The translations under genes were made by a program, and so were the position numbers. Below are positions 54,841 to 64,000 of a DNA stretch of 64,000 nucleotides, one piece after another. Source of the stretch: Macrocystis pyrifera. Lineage: Eukaryota; Sar; Phaeophyceae; Laminariales; Laminariaceae. Location of the stretch: positions 2,881,776 through 2,945,775 of the forward strand of contig JASSKH010000007.1 of assembly GCA_031763025.1 (NCBI GenBank). Reading direction: 5' to 3'. Numbering within the stretch: the first letter of the stretch is position 1; the number at the start of each line of letters is the position of its first letter. Below the pieces are notes generated by a model. The model did not search any database. It saw only the letters and a program-made list of their open reading frames with translations, and was not told the DNA's origin.

Positions 54841-57421
54841 GGTGTCTCGAAAGGACCTCGAGCCTGTCGCTGCTGCTTTCTTGCTTTGACGGGAGTAAGT
54901 AGAGTGTCTTCAGTTGTTGTTGTTGTTGCAGTTTTGTCTTTTCTTTTGTTGCTGTTGCTGGTGATGGATCGGAGGGAGCTTTAGCTTTGTTTTTTGGTTT
55001 GTTAAATTGTCGCTGGTGTTGAATCGGCGCGGGGGGGGGGGGAAGACTTGGTTTTGGCTTGATCGCCCACTCCAGGCGACGGGTGCGGCAACCCTCGTGA
55101 TGTTATCGTTTTTGTCATTCGACTTGTTGAAATAGTCATATACTCGTATTGCCGCGGTATCGTTCAACTCCAGTTTTTTGCAATACGCAATGTCTGGCAC
55201 AGTGGAAAACTCTACGAGAAATCGCGTAGAGTATTAGGTAAACAAGTATATACCTCTGGTGCCAGGTAGGTAAGCGAGAAAGGGTGAATCGTGTTGGCTT
55301 CGTTTTCGTCGTGATTTGTTAGACTACACTGTACACGATCGTTGCATCCGGAAGAAGTATGTCCCCCCTTTGAGCGAGACAAGAAACGGCGCATCGCATC
55401 GCGTCGTTCAAGTTACTTTTTATTGCGTCCCCTTTTGAGTGAGACAAGACAAGGGCGCATCGCGTTGCATGTTTTACTCATTGTGCGTCGCGAATTACCG
55501 CACCACGTGGTGTTATACCATACGGCGTATAACATTTGCACCAGTACCAGTACACATGATGCCACAAGAGTGTGTTGCATCTCGCGAAGAAGTCATAGTC
55601 CGTCCCTCTTTGTTCGTCCAGCTTATCACCGCCAACACCAGAGATTCCTCCTATTTTCTGTCCGGCGGTACTGGCGGTATGCTTTCAACATGTTCAGCAA
55701 AAATCAGGCGTTGGTTTCGAGTTGCGAGGAGACAGAAGACCGCACCCAGCCGAGCGAAAACGTTGCAACTGGTGTACCATATTACGTGCTGCGTACTCTA
55801 TTGATTTTATCACAAGTTTGCGGGGAATAATTTTTCTGTTTGATTCGAATCCCCCGATGCGATGGCTGGGTGACAGGGGGTGTATGGCGGAGAGAGAGTG
55901 GCCAAGGTCGGGTGCCTTTGCTGTGTCTTCCGATTTTCGAAAGGTGTCTTTCAATTGTCTTCGAAGTGATTGCGTTCACCGTCCTCTTTAGGCCTGTTTG
56001 TTCGTCTGTTTTTGTGTTGTTGATGGTCTAGCTATCCGTTTCTTCTAGTGAAAACTGTCCGCATTCAAAGAGGGAGGAGGACTGAGTGAAGATGGATTCG
56101 TCGTTATATTGTCAAGTGCGGCTTCCGTGAGTCCCAAGACGCCAGCAGATTTAAGTTGACGCTGGTGTTGCTGTAATTAGTTGATTGGCGTTCTATCACA
56201 GGAAGCAGTATCGACATAGCTCGGGGTAGTCAACCGAGGGGGGGGGGGGGCAGTTCCGAGTCCCATGGCCCCGGACCTCAACTTATTGACGTACAAATGA
56301 GAGCAGCACGGTTTCTATGGAGATGATGTTGTTGTCGTGGACTAGCAGTGTGCCCTGGAAGGCTCTCTCGATATAGGATGCCTCATTATTAGGAGCCCGC
56401 GGTTTGGCCCCTTGACTGACTGCCCGCCTACATGTGTTAGTGCCAAACTGAGTATTTGACGCGAGCCCCAAAGGCCTATCTCTTATTTCCAATAGCATGG
56501 TTGCTCTCGATGAAGCACACAGGTGCGTGCGTAGCGTCTGAAGATCATACGTCTACAAGCAAGGCGTGTGTGTAGGCTCGTGTGCACGTATTTTGCCTTT
56601 GTGGGGAACACAGGGTTCACGGCGATGGACGTAATTGCCGAGTCCTACCTGCCGTCTGAATAATGTTCGACGGGAGCACCACCAGATGATATTGGATCGT
56701 GAGAATTCAAGGAAGAAAGTTTTTTTTTTTTTTTCGTAAAAAAATGAGGAATTTGCTGAAACGCACCTGGCTGTGTATTCTATACAGTATGTTGCCATCA
56801 TCAGCAGACGTGGCGAGTGGCGAGTAATAGGCCGGTATACTTTCTGTGCACATCGGGAATATCCTGCTCAACATGCAGACGCGGGGAGCCGTGCATACGG
56901 AGTACCCTACCAGGCAGACCTGAGAGGAAGACAATGCATCTATCCCTCAACTGGTGATCAGCGACCCCAACGCGATAATACGTAAATGATTGACCAGGTA
57001 CCACCATGGGGCACATAAAATATATGCTCGAGGATTCAAAACGGGCCAAGTCTCGGAATAAACGGCCGAACGTCTACTGTAGAGCTTGGACGTCTCGCCA
57101 TATCAACAATCACCTGTTTTTAATTCCTACCGGTATCAGGTGCTTTGACTGTGACGATTTCCATTCTTCTGGACGATTATTTAGTGACGCTTAGTGATGC
57201 TTAGTGATGTGATAAAAAGGTTTCGTGCACCGACCGGTGACTGCTGTACACGGCTATTGGAACCCACAAAACTACAGCTCCACTGTAGTAGCTTACGTAC
57301 GCACGCACCAAGTATGTGCGATGTTTTCTGCGAAACAAATTCCACGTTATTATTACACGTTATGACACTTCGTACGATGATCACGTGGATGGGTGAGTGA
57401 GTGATGCGTGTGCTGTTATTA
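54841..57421. other. Gene-poor stretch after the ankyrin-type gene
   Basis: No gene seen. It contains TTG repeats at 54912-54960, G runs at 55030-55041 and 56238-56250, and a tandem pair at 55370-55460 sharing TTTGAGCGAGACAAGA or TTTTGAGTGAGACAAGA with GGCGCATCGC. Confidence 0.45.
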
Positions 57422-57688
57422 GGGTCATTCTTATCGGAGAGCTTTTTTTCCATAATTTCCATATTTTTTTTTTCGCCCAAGTTTTTAATCTGCCAGATTT
57501 TCCTGATTTTTTTTCTAAATATGTGAAATTTAACAAACATGATTCTTGTGCTTCTGGAGAATTTCACGAATAGTCTGAAGAATTTCACGAATAGTGACAG
57601 AACGCCTCCGTATATTGATACATATCTCCAATTATTTCCGAAAAACTTTGGAAATTTTGGATAAAAAGCTCTCCGATAAGCATGAACC
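57422..57688. mobile_element. 267-bp Harbinger-like MITE with TTA duplication
   Basis: Ends GGGTCATTCTTATCGGAGAG and CTCTCCGATAAGCATGAACC are inverted repeats with two mismatches, extended by CTTTTT and partly by CCAWAATTTCC. TTA flanks both sides (57419-57421, 57689-57691). A 3-bp TTA/TAA duplication is typical of PIF/Harbinger elements. Non-coding. Confidence 0.75.
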
Positions 57689-57958
57689 TTACAGCAGTAG
57701 ATGGTTTTGAGTTGTCTGCGTGCGAATTTTTTCTAACGTTCAGACGGGTTTGGTGGCGGTGATGGACTACTATTTATAGACGTTGAGAGAGCATCATAAT
57801 CTTAAGCGCCAACAACAGCTTTCCCTCAGTGTTGTTGTAGTACATACACACCATCGCACCGCGAAAAAAAGAAAGAGTATGCGCCCGCAGATTTATTTAC
57901 AGTAGTTTTCCGGTTGTTTGACAATACCGGTATATGATTCGATACAAGGTAATAGATA

Positions 57959-58041
57959 CCTCGCTGTCCGGGAATATATTTTAACCATTTATTACTGATA
58001 CCAGAATCCTAATGTGCCTTATTTTTTACCGGGCAGAGCGG
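57959..58041. mobile_element. Diverged small TIR element
   Basis: CCTCGCTGTCCGGGAA and TTACCGGGCAGAGCGG form imperfect inverted ends like those of 21831-21908, and TTTTAACC near the left resembles its GGTTTAAC. TA precedes the left end only. Confidence 0.4.
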
Positions 58042-58608
58042 AACCGATTTGAAATCGATCGAAAAAGTGTGGTTGATGGCATGGTGGTGACATGACTACA
58101 TACAACGGAAAAATGACGGCGGCGGCGGAACCGATACAACCATGACGTCATCGTAGAATATCCTGTGCTTGGCCAATCAGCGGTCAACCTCGGGGAAGAA
58201 TAGACGTAGAAAAGCATCGTATACACTACCTCCCCCACTCGCAAGAAAGAGCTCGCAAGAAACTCAGCCTTAGATTTCCGGAGAATTTTTTGGAGCGGTT
58301 ACACTAAAGTAAGTGTGAAACACGCTCTTGCTTCAGAAATTTGGCCTAGACCACAGCAGTCATTCCGGCTTCTTATTCGGGGGCTGGTACTGTTTACCAT
58401 ATTAAATTCGGTCTGCTTTCAGAAAAATATGCAAAGCACATACGTACATATCAATATCAATACTTCGCACTCGTACCAGTATAACATCAAGGACTAAGAA
58501 TGCCCCACACCCGAAGAAAACCACACGACAGAGCAATCGATCACAGCAACACCAGTAGTAAGTTCAGCGTAAAAAGCTGGTCAACAGTTGATTTCGATTC
58601 GGTCGAGC
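58042..58608. other. Gene-poor stretch
   Basis: Nothing recognised. Confidence 0.4.
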
Positions 58609-58705
58609 TTAACCCTTCTAGGACCGCAGTCCCGTTTCGGGGACAAAACACTTGGAATTAGAGTAGTTTGTCCCCAAAGCAGGACTGCAGTACTGAAGGG
58701 GTTAA
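58609..58705. mobile_element. MITE family B, complete copy with TTAA ends
   Basis: TTAACCCTTCTAGGACCGCA at the left is mirrored by TACTGAAGGGGTTAA at the right; TIRs of about 38 bp. TTAA at both ends (58609-58612, 58702-58705) with CCC next to it is the target-site pattern of piggyBac elements. Best copy of the family in this window. Confidence 0.85.
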
Positions 58706-59456
58706 AGTAATACATACACGTATACGTTTCGACTACAGACCGCAGGCCGTTTTCGGGGCGGGCTCTCTGGAAAAGAAAGGAGATGGGTGGCTAAAGGTTT
58801 CCTTTTGATCAATTTTTTGAAAAGTTTTTTGTTGGTGGTGGTGGAAAATCCCTGGCGGATCGGTGACATCCTCCGGGGAGGGCAGTGATGTTACTTTTCG
58901 GAAAGTGGACCTATTATGCTATCCACCGCTTGTCAGGGACACGCCACAACCGCTGAGCTGGCCGGCGCCGACCTCAGACTTACCCAAGTAAGGATTGCAA
59001 TCTCTCTAGTCGCTGATTTAGTCAGCACCGCTGTCTGAGCAGGATTATGTCCATTGCGATTATGCTCGCCATCCGACAATGTGCAGCGTTATTAGATAAT
59101 AATAATGTTGACACTGTCAATCGCAAAAAATGACGAAGAAGCAGAAAATGAAGATCAGTCTCGCCTGGAATAATCCGGGGTTCAAAACTCTCCGACGTCC
59201 TTCCTGCCATTTTTCTTTGCTTGATGGAAATTACGGAAGTATGCACCTAAACGTCATGGTACACACTTCCAGGCGAGAAGCGGCATAATCCCTCCGTTTC
59301 GGGGCAGTGCTGGCTGAAGGGATCGCAACCCTTGAGTAATCCGAGGTCCCGCCGCAATGGCCTGTGGACCCTGAATTATGCGTTCGCTAGAGAAACACCC
59401 TAACCCCTGAGCTGACCGTCAGCGCTGACTGTTAGCTAGCTGGTTGAGGTGTATCT

Positions 59457-59568
59457 CTATTGCGGGGGACCATAGTAAATAGGACCAAATATTATTAGTA
59501 AAAATAGGTAAATATATAGGTTTTTGTGTGTACCGTAGGTCCTATTTACTATGGTCCCCCGTAATAGT
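59457..59568. mobile_element. MITE family A, copy 8
   Basis: CTATTGCGGGGGACCATAGT at the left, ACTATGGTCCCCCGTAATAG at the right. Nearly perfect inverted repeats and the best representative of the family. Confidence 0.92.
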
Positions 59569-60702
59569 AGTACCATGACTTTCAGGTGTTGTGACCTGAC
59601 TGTACCTCGGCGATATCCATCGAGCGAGAAAAACGGTGTTCACAAGAAGGACGACAGCGGGTGGGATTCAAGCCCCGGCAACAGAGAAGCACAAAGTAAA
59701 TAGTGTTGTCATGTACCTCGTAGCCCCATCACTAACTATCATGCAGTAGCAGCAGCAATAGCCCTGCGTGTAGCAGTACGTAGGAAAATGTAGTATATTG
59801 CATTGTCAGCAAGAAACTACGGTATAGTGTAAGAGGTACGTAGGAACGATAGGAATCGTATTACGAGTGGCTGCACATTTATTTTCCTGTTAGACGAAAT
59901 ATGGGCGGGGAGGGGGGAGGGGTACTCGTTTGCTGCTTAACTTAGTCATTTGATCAATGACGTCGCATCCCTTTCGAGACTGACCATCGTTTTTACCCGT
60001 AACATAGACACCTCCAACACTTGGGTGCTCATTACGTAGGGGGGCGTACTCATTTGTTGCTTGCCTTAGTCATTTGACCATTGACCACTCATCCCTTTGG
60101 AGACGAAGCACCGCTCCTACACATATTAGAGACAACATCAAGAGTTGGGCGCTCATTGAGTTGCTTCCATGTATTACATAGAAACGTTTTACTAATCATG
60201 TCCCCCTTCCCGTTTCATCGCCTGTGGGCACCATCTATCTCCTAGGATAGGGATCGTCTTCTCGCTTCTATCTAGTGTACCAAAATTCTCCATTTCACAA
60301 TTCGTCTATTTTCCTCATCCTCTTCTAACACACCCCTTTCCTCCTTGTACATTTTGCATTCTCCCACTATGTGAGTTTCCTCCCTATTGCTTTGTCACAA
60401 GGGCACACCTGTGCATCTACTTCCTCCTCCTCCCGGCTACTGGTATATCTCTTTCGTCCTTCTGGCCAGTCCAGCCCTCCTACACGAAATCGCAGTTTCA
60501 GCGTTTTCGCGGGGGGGGGTGTCCATTTGTTTCTTGCATTACGTATTTCACCATCATTCACCACTTATGCCTTTCGAGGCGGAGCAGCGTTCCTATTGCT
60601 GATAGGGAAATGACGGTTTCACCTCGGGAAAGTCTCGCCGACCATCAGGGTCCCACGACCCCACGAGTACGACGTCCGAGTACGGAAGACGAGTTTGTTG
60701 AT

Positions 60703-60845
60703 GAGTGAGATCCTCTGGCGATCCACTGGTTACCGGTAGATGTCCATTACTAAGTCAGTAAGGGTATGTTAAAGAGTGAGATCCTCGAGAGATTCAGTAG
60801 TCACCGGTAGACGTTCAGTAGGAAGTCAGTAAGGGTATGCAGGAT
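60703..60845. repeat. Two 71-bp tandem units
   Basis: GAGTGAGATCCTC, CACCGGTAGAC or TACCGGTAGAT, and AAGTCAGTAAGGGTATG recur in both units. Confidence 0.75.
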
Positions 60846-61278
60846 ACTGACTACGTTGTCGTACATGGTGTCTACGTTGTCGTGTCGATTGTTCAGAGTT
60901 TTGTTTTTGCTCGATCTTTTGGGGTCGTTCGATCTTTTGGGATTGTCCTTTGTGGCTCGACGAGGTGTATCTAGCAGACACCACCACGCCTCATCCGGCC
61001 ACTCTCAACGTCTGCTCCTCATCTCGAGCAGAGCAATAGCAAACACCACTGGACCTAGGGTCACCAGTAATATCTTCTTCTGAGCTCAGCTCAAACCACA
61101 TCATCTATTCAGCCTAACAGCGGTTCAGGCGCTTGGCCTCTCTCTGTCTGGTGTCATACGCCAGATCTGAGGACCAACGTCCCAACGGATAGGGTGGACC
61201 GTAACTGGACCAAGCCCGGCGGGAAGGCTTCATAGCCTAGGTTTTTGTTAGGGGATGAGCTCGCGCAAGTCCCACACT

Positions 61279-61304
61279 ACCCGGGAGAGATGACTCTCCC
61301 GGGT
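61279..61304. repeat. Perfect 11-bp stem hairpin in a GC-rich island
   Basis: ACCCGGGAGAG-ATGA-CTCTCCCGGGT. It lies within a GC-rich stretch (61130-61400) unlike the surrounding AT-rich DNA, possibly the end of a retroposon. No function can be assigned. Confidence 0.6.
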
Positions 61305-61569
61305 GGCTATCTCCACCGCACCTGCCCCTCTCGGGGGTCAGTCAGGTGGGGTCAACGTGCCCTAGTCCCAGGTTTAATAGCAGACTATCCTGATGTTGCA
61401 ACGGGAACCATGGGTTAAATTGACACACGACACGAATTTTGAACGTGGAAGTGTGGTTAGCTTATGCTTTATTTTTACCAATCCGCCGGAGGATTAAAAA
61501 AAAAGAAGTCACAAGCCAATCATCATCAACACAGAGACACCTCTAGCATTTGGGCGCCTATTCCATAGC

Positions 61570-61705
61570 GGGGGGGGGGATGTACTCATTATCATGCATG
61601 GTCGTAGTCGTATGACCCTAGACCCTCGCATCCCTACAATGCCGGGACGGAGCACGTCGGGTTTTCACCGACCAGAAAGACATTGCTTGCACCAAGCGCG
61701 AAGCG
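61570..61705 (+). repeat. Dispersed repeat F, plus-strand copy
   Basis: Shares TCATGCATGGTCGTAGTCG, ACAATGCCGGGACGGAGCA and CATTGCTTGCACCAAGCGCG with 34310-34470. Preceded by a G run, as there. Confidence 0.75.
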
Positions 61706-62842
61706 CTGTGAGGTGTCCGGCGAGTCGCATGAATGGTGAGCGGCATCCTACTAAAAACCGCTTTAGAAGCAGATTTTCTTGCATATGGATGACAGCATCT
61801 CAATGAATTGATTTAATTTCTGGTGTGGCCACTTCCAGAAACAGCTATGGGTTTACTATGTAACTGCCTCGTGGGTGCCTCACCATATACACACTACGTG
61901 ATACGATATAGGGGGGCAGGGATGGCGGAACGTCAGAGCACGGATTGTCCCAGGTATTGCTGTCTTCTCCTGTTGAGGTCAACCCTGTGATATAATTTAA
62001 CGGGAAAACGTGTCGAAAACAAAAATAGGAGAACGGGGAGGCACTGCAGTACTTACAGTAGTAGTTTTTTAGTGTTTTTTGGTTGTTGGAAACATCTTTT
62101 TTCTTAGTGGTCCGGATTTTCCGTTATTTGTTGTCATATTTTTCGGTATTAACGTTCACACTACATAGTGAATGTCAGATGACAAATCAAAACATAATAT
62201 ATGACGAATGCAGCATCGTAGCACAGAACGACCCGTGTTGATGCTGGGTTATAGGTCGTGTGTCCGAAGCGCAACGAAGGGAGCTGAACATGCGACACAA
62301 ACTAGCGGCATGATGACACTCTTATTGCTGCAAGCGCTTCCTAATACAGGTCAGTAGACGCATGATAAAATCGCACCGTTAATATTGCTCGTCGTGTTTT
62401 TGGTTGCTGTGCATGACTCCCAAAGGGGTTAACCCTATACACTCGCTCGGTCGGTTGTGTCCCGATATACCGCGGCCCATGTCATCACCACCTCGGCGCG
62501 TATCCGCACTTACCTCTCCCTGTTTTCTACAAAAAAAAAAGGAAACACACCTGCCTCGGACCTACTGTATGAGTGGTAGTACCGCCCAACGCTACAGCAG
62601 TAGTATTGGTAGTACCCAAACACTTACGTCGTACGTACGTACGTCTTAGTTCATTTTGGTATAGCGTTTTGTTCGACCTCGTGGCGACTTATAACTCGTG
62701 TCGTGTGTACTCAATGATAGATGTCGTGTGGTGATCCGACCGTACTATTGAAACGAAGCACCGGCAAAGCCGAGAAGTAATTCGGTGTATAGCCGATTTA
62801 ACACAGCACCGAGAGTAATAACATGGTGGTCGAGCATCGCAC
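61706..62842. other. Gene-poor stretch
   Basis: No gene or repeat family recognised apart from an (ACGT)n patch at 62627-62643. Confidence 0.45.
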
Positions 62843-63179
62843 TGTGAAGATATTACCTACTGGTCTATAGGGGTATCGATCGATTATCCAGCCCAGTGCA
62901 ATCCGTATAACATTCTCCCCCCCTCTGAACGGTGGGATCTTTGGAGCGTCGGTACAGTATACAGTCGAACGCTGACCTACCCACTTCGTTTCAATACCTG
63001 GGGAACCGAGGAGATGTGTTTTTAGAGACGCACGCGCAAGCGTTTCCATAGAAGAAACGTTCGAAGTGAGATTCGAACCCATGTCCTCGACGACGTCAAG
63101 TGTACCGGTATTAACCCTACTGATCTATAGGAAAAAAAAAACCCGATCGATCACCCAGTCCAGGGAAACCCTTACAACA
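62843..63179 (-). mobile_element. Family D TRIM-like element, complete, minus strand
   Basis: Minus-strand order: 5' LTR 63179-63101 (TGTTGTAAGG ... CCGGTACA), TGACGTCGTCGAGGACA in the primer-binding-site position, B-box word GGGTTCGAATCTCAC, a 190-bp body with CCCAGGTATTGAAACGAAG, polypurine CAGAGGGGGGGAGAA (62927-62913), and 3' LTR 62912-62843 (TGTTATACGG ... TCTTCACA). Each LTR carries an A-box-like CTATAGAYCAGTAGG. The LTRs are diverged, so this copy is older than 48461-48806. Confidence 0.75.
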
Positions 63180-63448
63180 CTCTCCCCCCCTCTGAACGGC
63201 GACATATTAGCCCAGGATAGGATAGTCTTCATAGCACTTTCCCCCCCTCTGAACGGCGGGATCTTTAGGGCGTCGGTACCGTATACAGCCGTACGCTGAC
63301 CTACCCGCTTCGTTTCAATACCTGAGAAACCTGGAAGATGAGCTTTACACGCGCAGCAAGCGTGTCTATAAAAGAAGCGCTCGAAGTGAGATTCGAACTC
63401 GTGTCCTCGACGACGTCACATGTGAAGGTGTCACCTGCTGAGCTATAG
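63180..63448 (-). mobile_element. Family D internal region with duplicated polypurine tract and partial LTR
   Basis: A second unit shares the LTR at 63101-63179 head to tail. Its polypurine tract is present twice, at 63180-63195 and 63238-63252, separated by 40 unrelated bases. Then come the body and a B-box word (GAGTTCGAATCTCAC, reversed near 63390), ending in a partial LTR at 63421-63448. Confidence 0.65.
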
Positions 63449-63776
63449 GGGTAATCGATCTGTCTTTTACCCCTGTAGCTCACTCAGTGGGTGATACCTG
63501 CACATATTTGATGTCGTCGAGGACACGCGTTCGAAACTCACTTCGAACGTTTCTATTATAATAGAAACGCTTGTGCGTGCGTCTCTAAAAGCATATCTTC
63601 CTGCTTCCCCAGGGATAAAAACGAAGCGGGTAGGTCAGCGTACGGTCGTATACGGTACCGACGCTCCGAAGATCCCGCCGTTCAGAGAGGGGGAGATTGT
63701 TCTGAGGATTACCATGGGCCGGGTAATCGGTCGGCCTTTTGCCCTTATAGTTCAGTAGGTGGGTGATACCTTCACA
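63449..63776 (+). mobile_element. Family D unit, plus strand
   Basis: Partial 5' LTR to 63509 (CTGTAGCTCACTCAGTGGGTGA, ending CTGCACA; A-box-like core TAGCTCACTCAGTGG), GATGTCGTCGAGGACA, B-box-like CGTTCGAAACTCAC, body, polypurine CAGAGAGGGGGAGAT (63683-63697) and 79-bp 3' LTR 63698-63776 (TGTTCTGAGG ... CTTCACA). Its 5' LTR forms an inverted pair with that of the previous unit. Confidence 0.65.
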
Positions 63777-64000
63777 GCACTCTAAAGCACCGACTGGGAG
63801 GTATTTTTAGTATTAATACTTGCTCTGTGTAGTGGCCGTGTCTTGTACCGACACGCACTGGGAAGGCGTGGCGGGGGTGGAGTGGCATCATAAGAAAAAA
63901 CGTACGTTACATAATTCGGTTTCTCCTTCGTTTGTTTCGCGGTCCTTGTACAGACCGTCGTTTAATTTTTCGAGTGAGCTCGGATCCAGAACTAAACGCC
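63777..64000. other. End of window
   Basis: Nothing recognised in the last 224 bases. Confidence 0.4.

Larger units (their letters stand above)
58706..61569. other. Gene-poor stretch with tandem duplications
   Basis: A MITE A lies at 59457-59568. 59920-60045 and 60046-60170 are diverged tandem copies (ACTCRTTTGYTGCTT, TTAGTCATTTGA, CTCATCCCTTT), with a weaker third copy near 60525-60610. Two 71-bp tandem units lie at about 60703-60845 (GAGTGAGATCCTC ... AAGTCAGTAAGGGTATG). 61100-61400 is GC-rich with a strong hairpin. No coding region recognised. Confidence 0.5.

Noticed and set aside
63390..63560. tRNA genes in the family D units
   Set aside because: The A and B box words are good, but no complete cloverleaf could be drawn, and the segments lie inside repeated elements.

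Overview
The window is eukaryotic nuclear DNA, most likely from a brown alga or a close stramenopile relative. Three things suggest this. There is an intron-rich pyruvate carboxylase gene whose GC-rich exons sit in T-rich introns. There is a gene with 27-residue ankyrin-type repeats of the W-A-R-x-x-G-C-P-W form, which are common in stramenopiles. And there is a dense mix of Ty1/copia, tyrosine-recombinase, miniature LTR (TRIM-like) and short inverted-repeat elements. The assignment to a lineage is inference; no taxon is proven.

Layout. 1-14085 holds the 3' part of pyruvate carboxylase on the + strand: 11 exons (617 codons plus stop) that I assembled by eye, covering most of the carboxyltransferase domain, the linking region and the C-terminal biotinyl domain. 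The biotin carboxylase half lies upstream of the window. Its introns carry mobile-element insertions, long C runs and microsatellites. Two introns contain tandem copies of the neighbouring splice-site region. 14086-25255 is gene-poor, with a Mutator-like inverted-repeat element, other TIR elements and LTR fragments. 25256-34253 holds two copies of one segment, one of them interrupted by a defective tyrosine-recombinase retroelement, and between them a 1.6-kb near-palindrome built from GACCC repeats. 35663-37866 is an unusual element made of about 36 units of a 42-bp repeat in three orientation blocks. 38040-48806 is a nested retroelement cluster containing a Ty1/copia element with a broken coding region, a three-level nest of LTR elements and a complete 346-bp TRIM with identical LTRs. 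53488-54840 is the ankyrin-type repeat gene. The rest, to 64000, is gene-poor and ends in an array of TRIM-like units with tRNA-type promoter boxes.

Only pyruvate carboxylase and the ankyrin-repeat protein look like host genes. The mobile elements are linked to one another: several LTR families are followed by the same 18-bp primer-binding-site-like sequence, and two of them combine LTR, PBS and PPT with tRNA-like A and B boxes. I consider this the most novel signal in the window.
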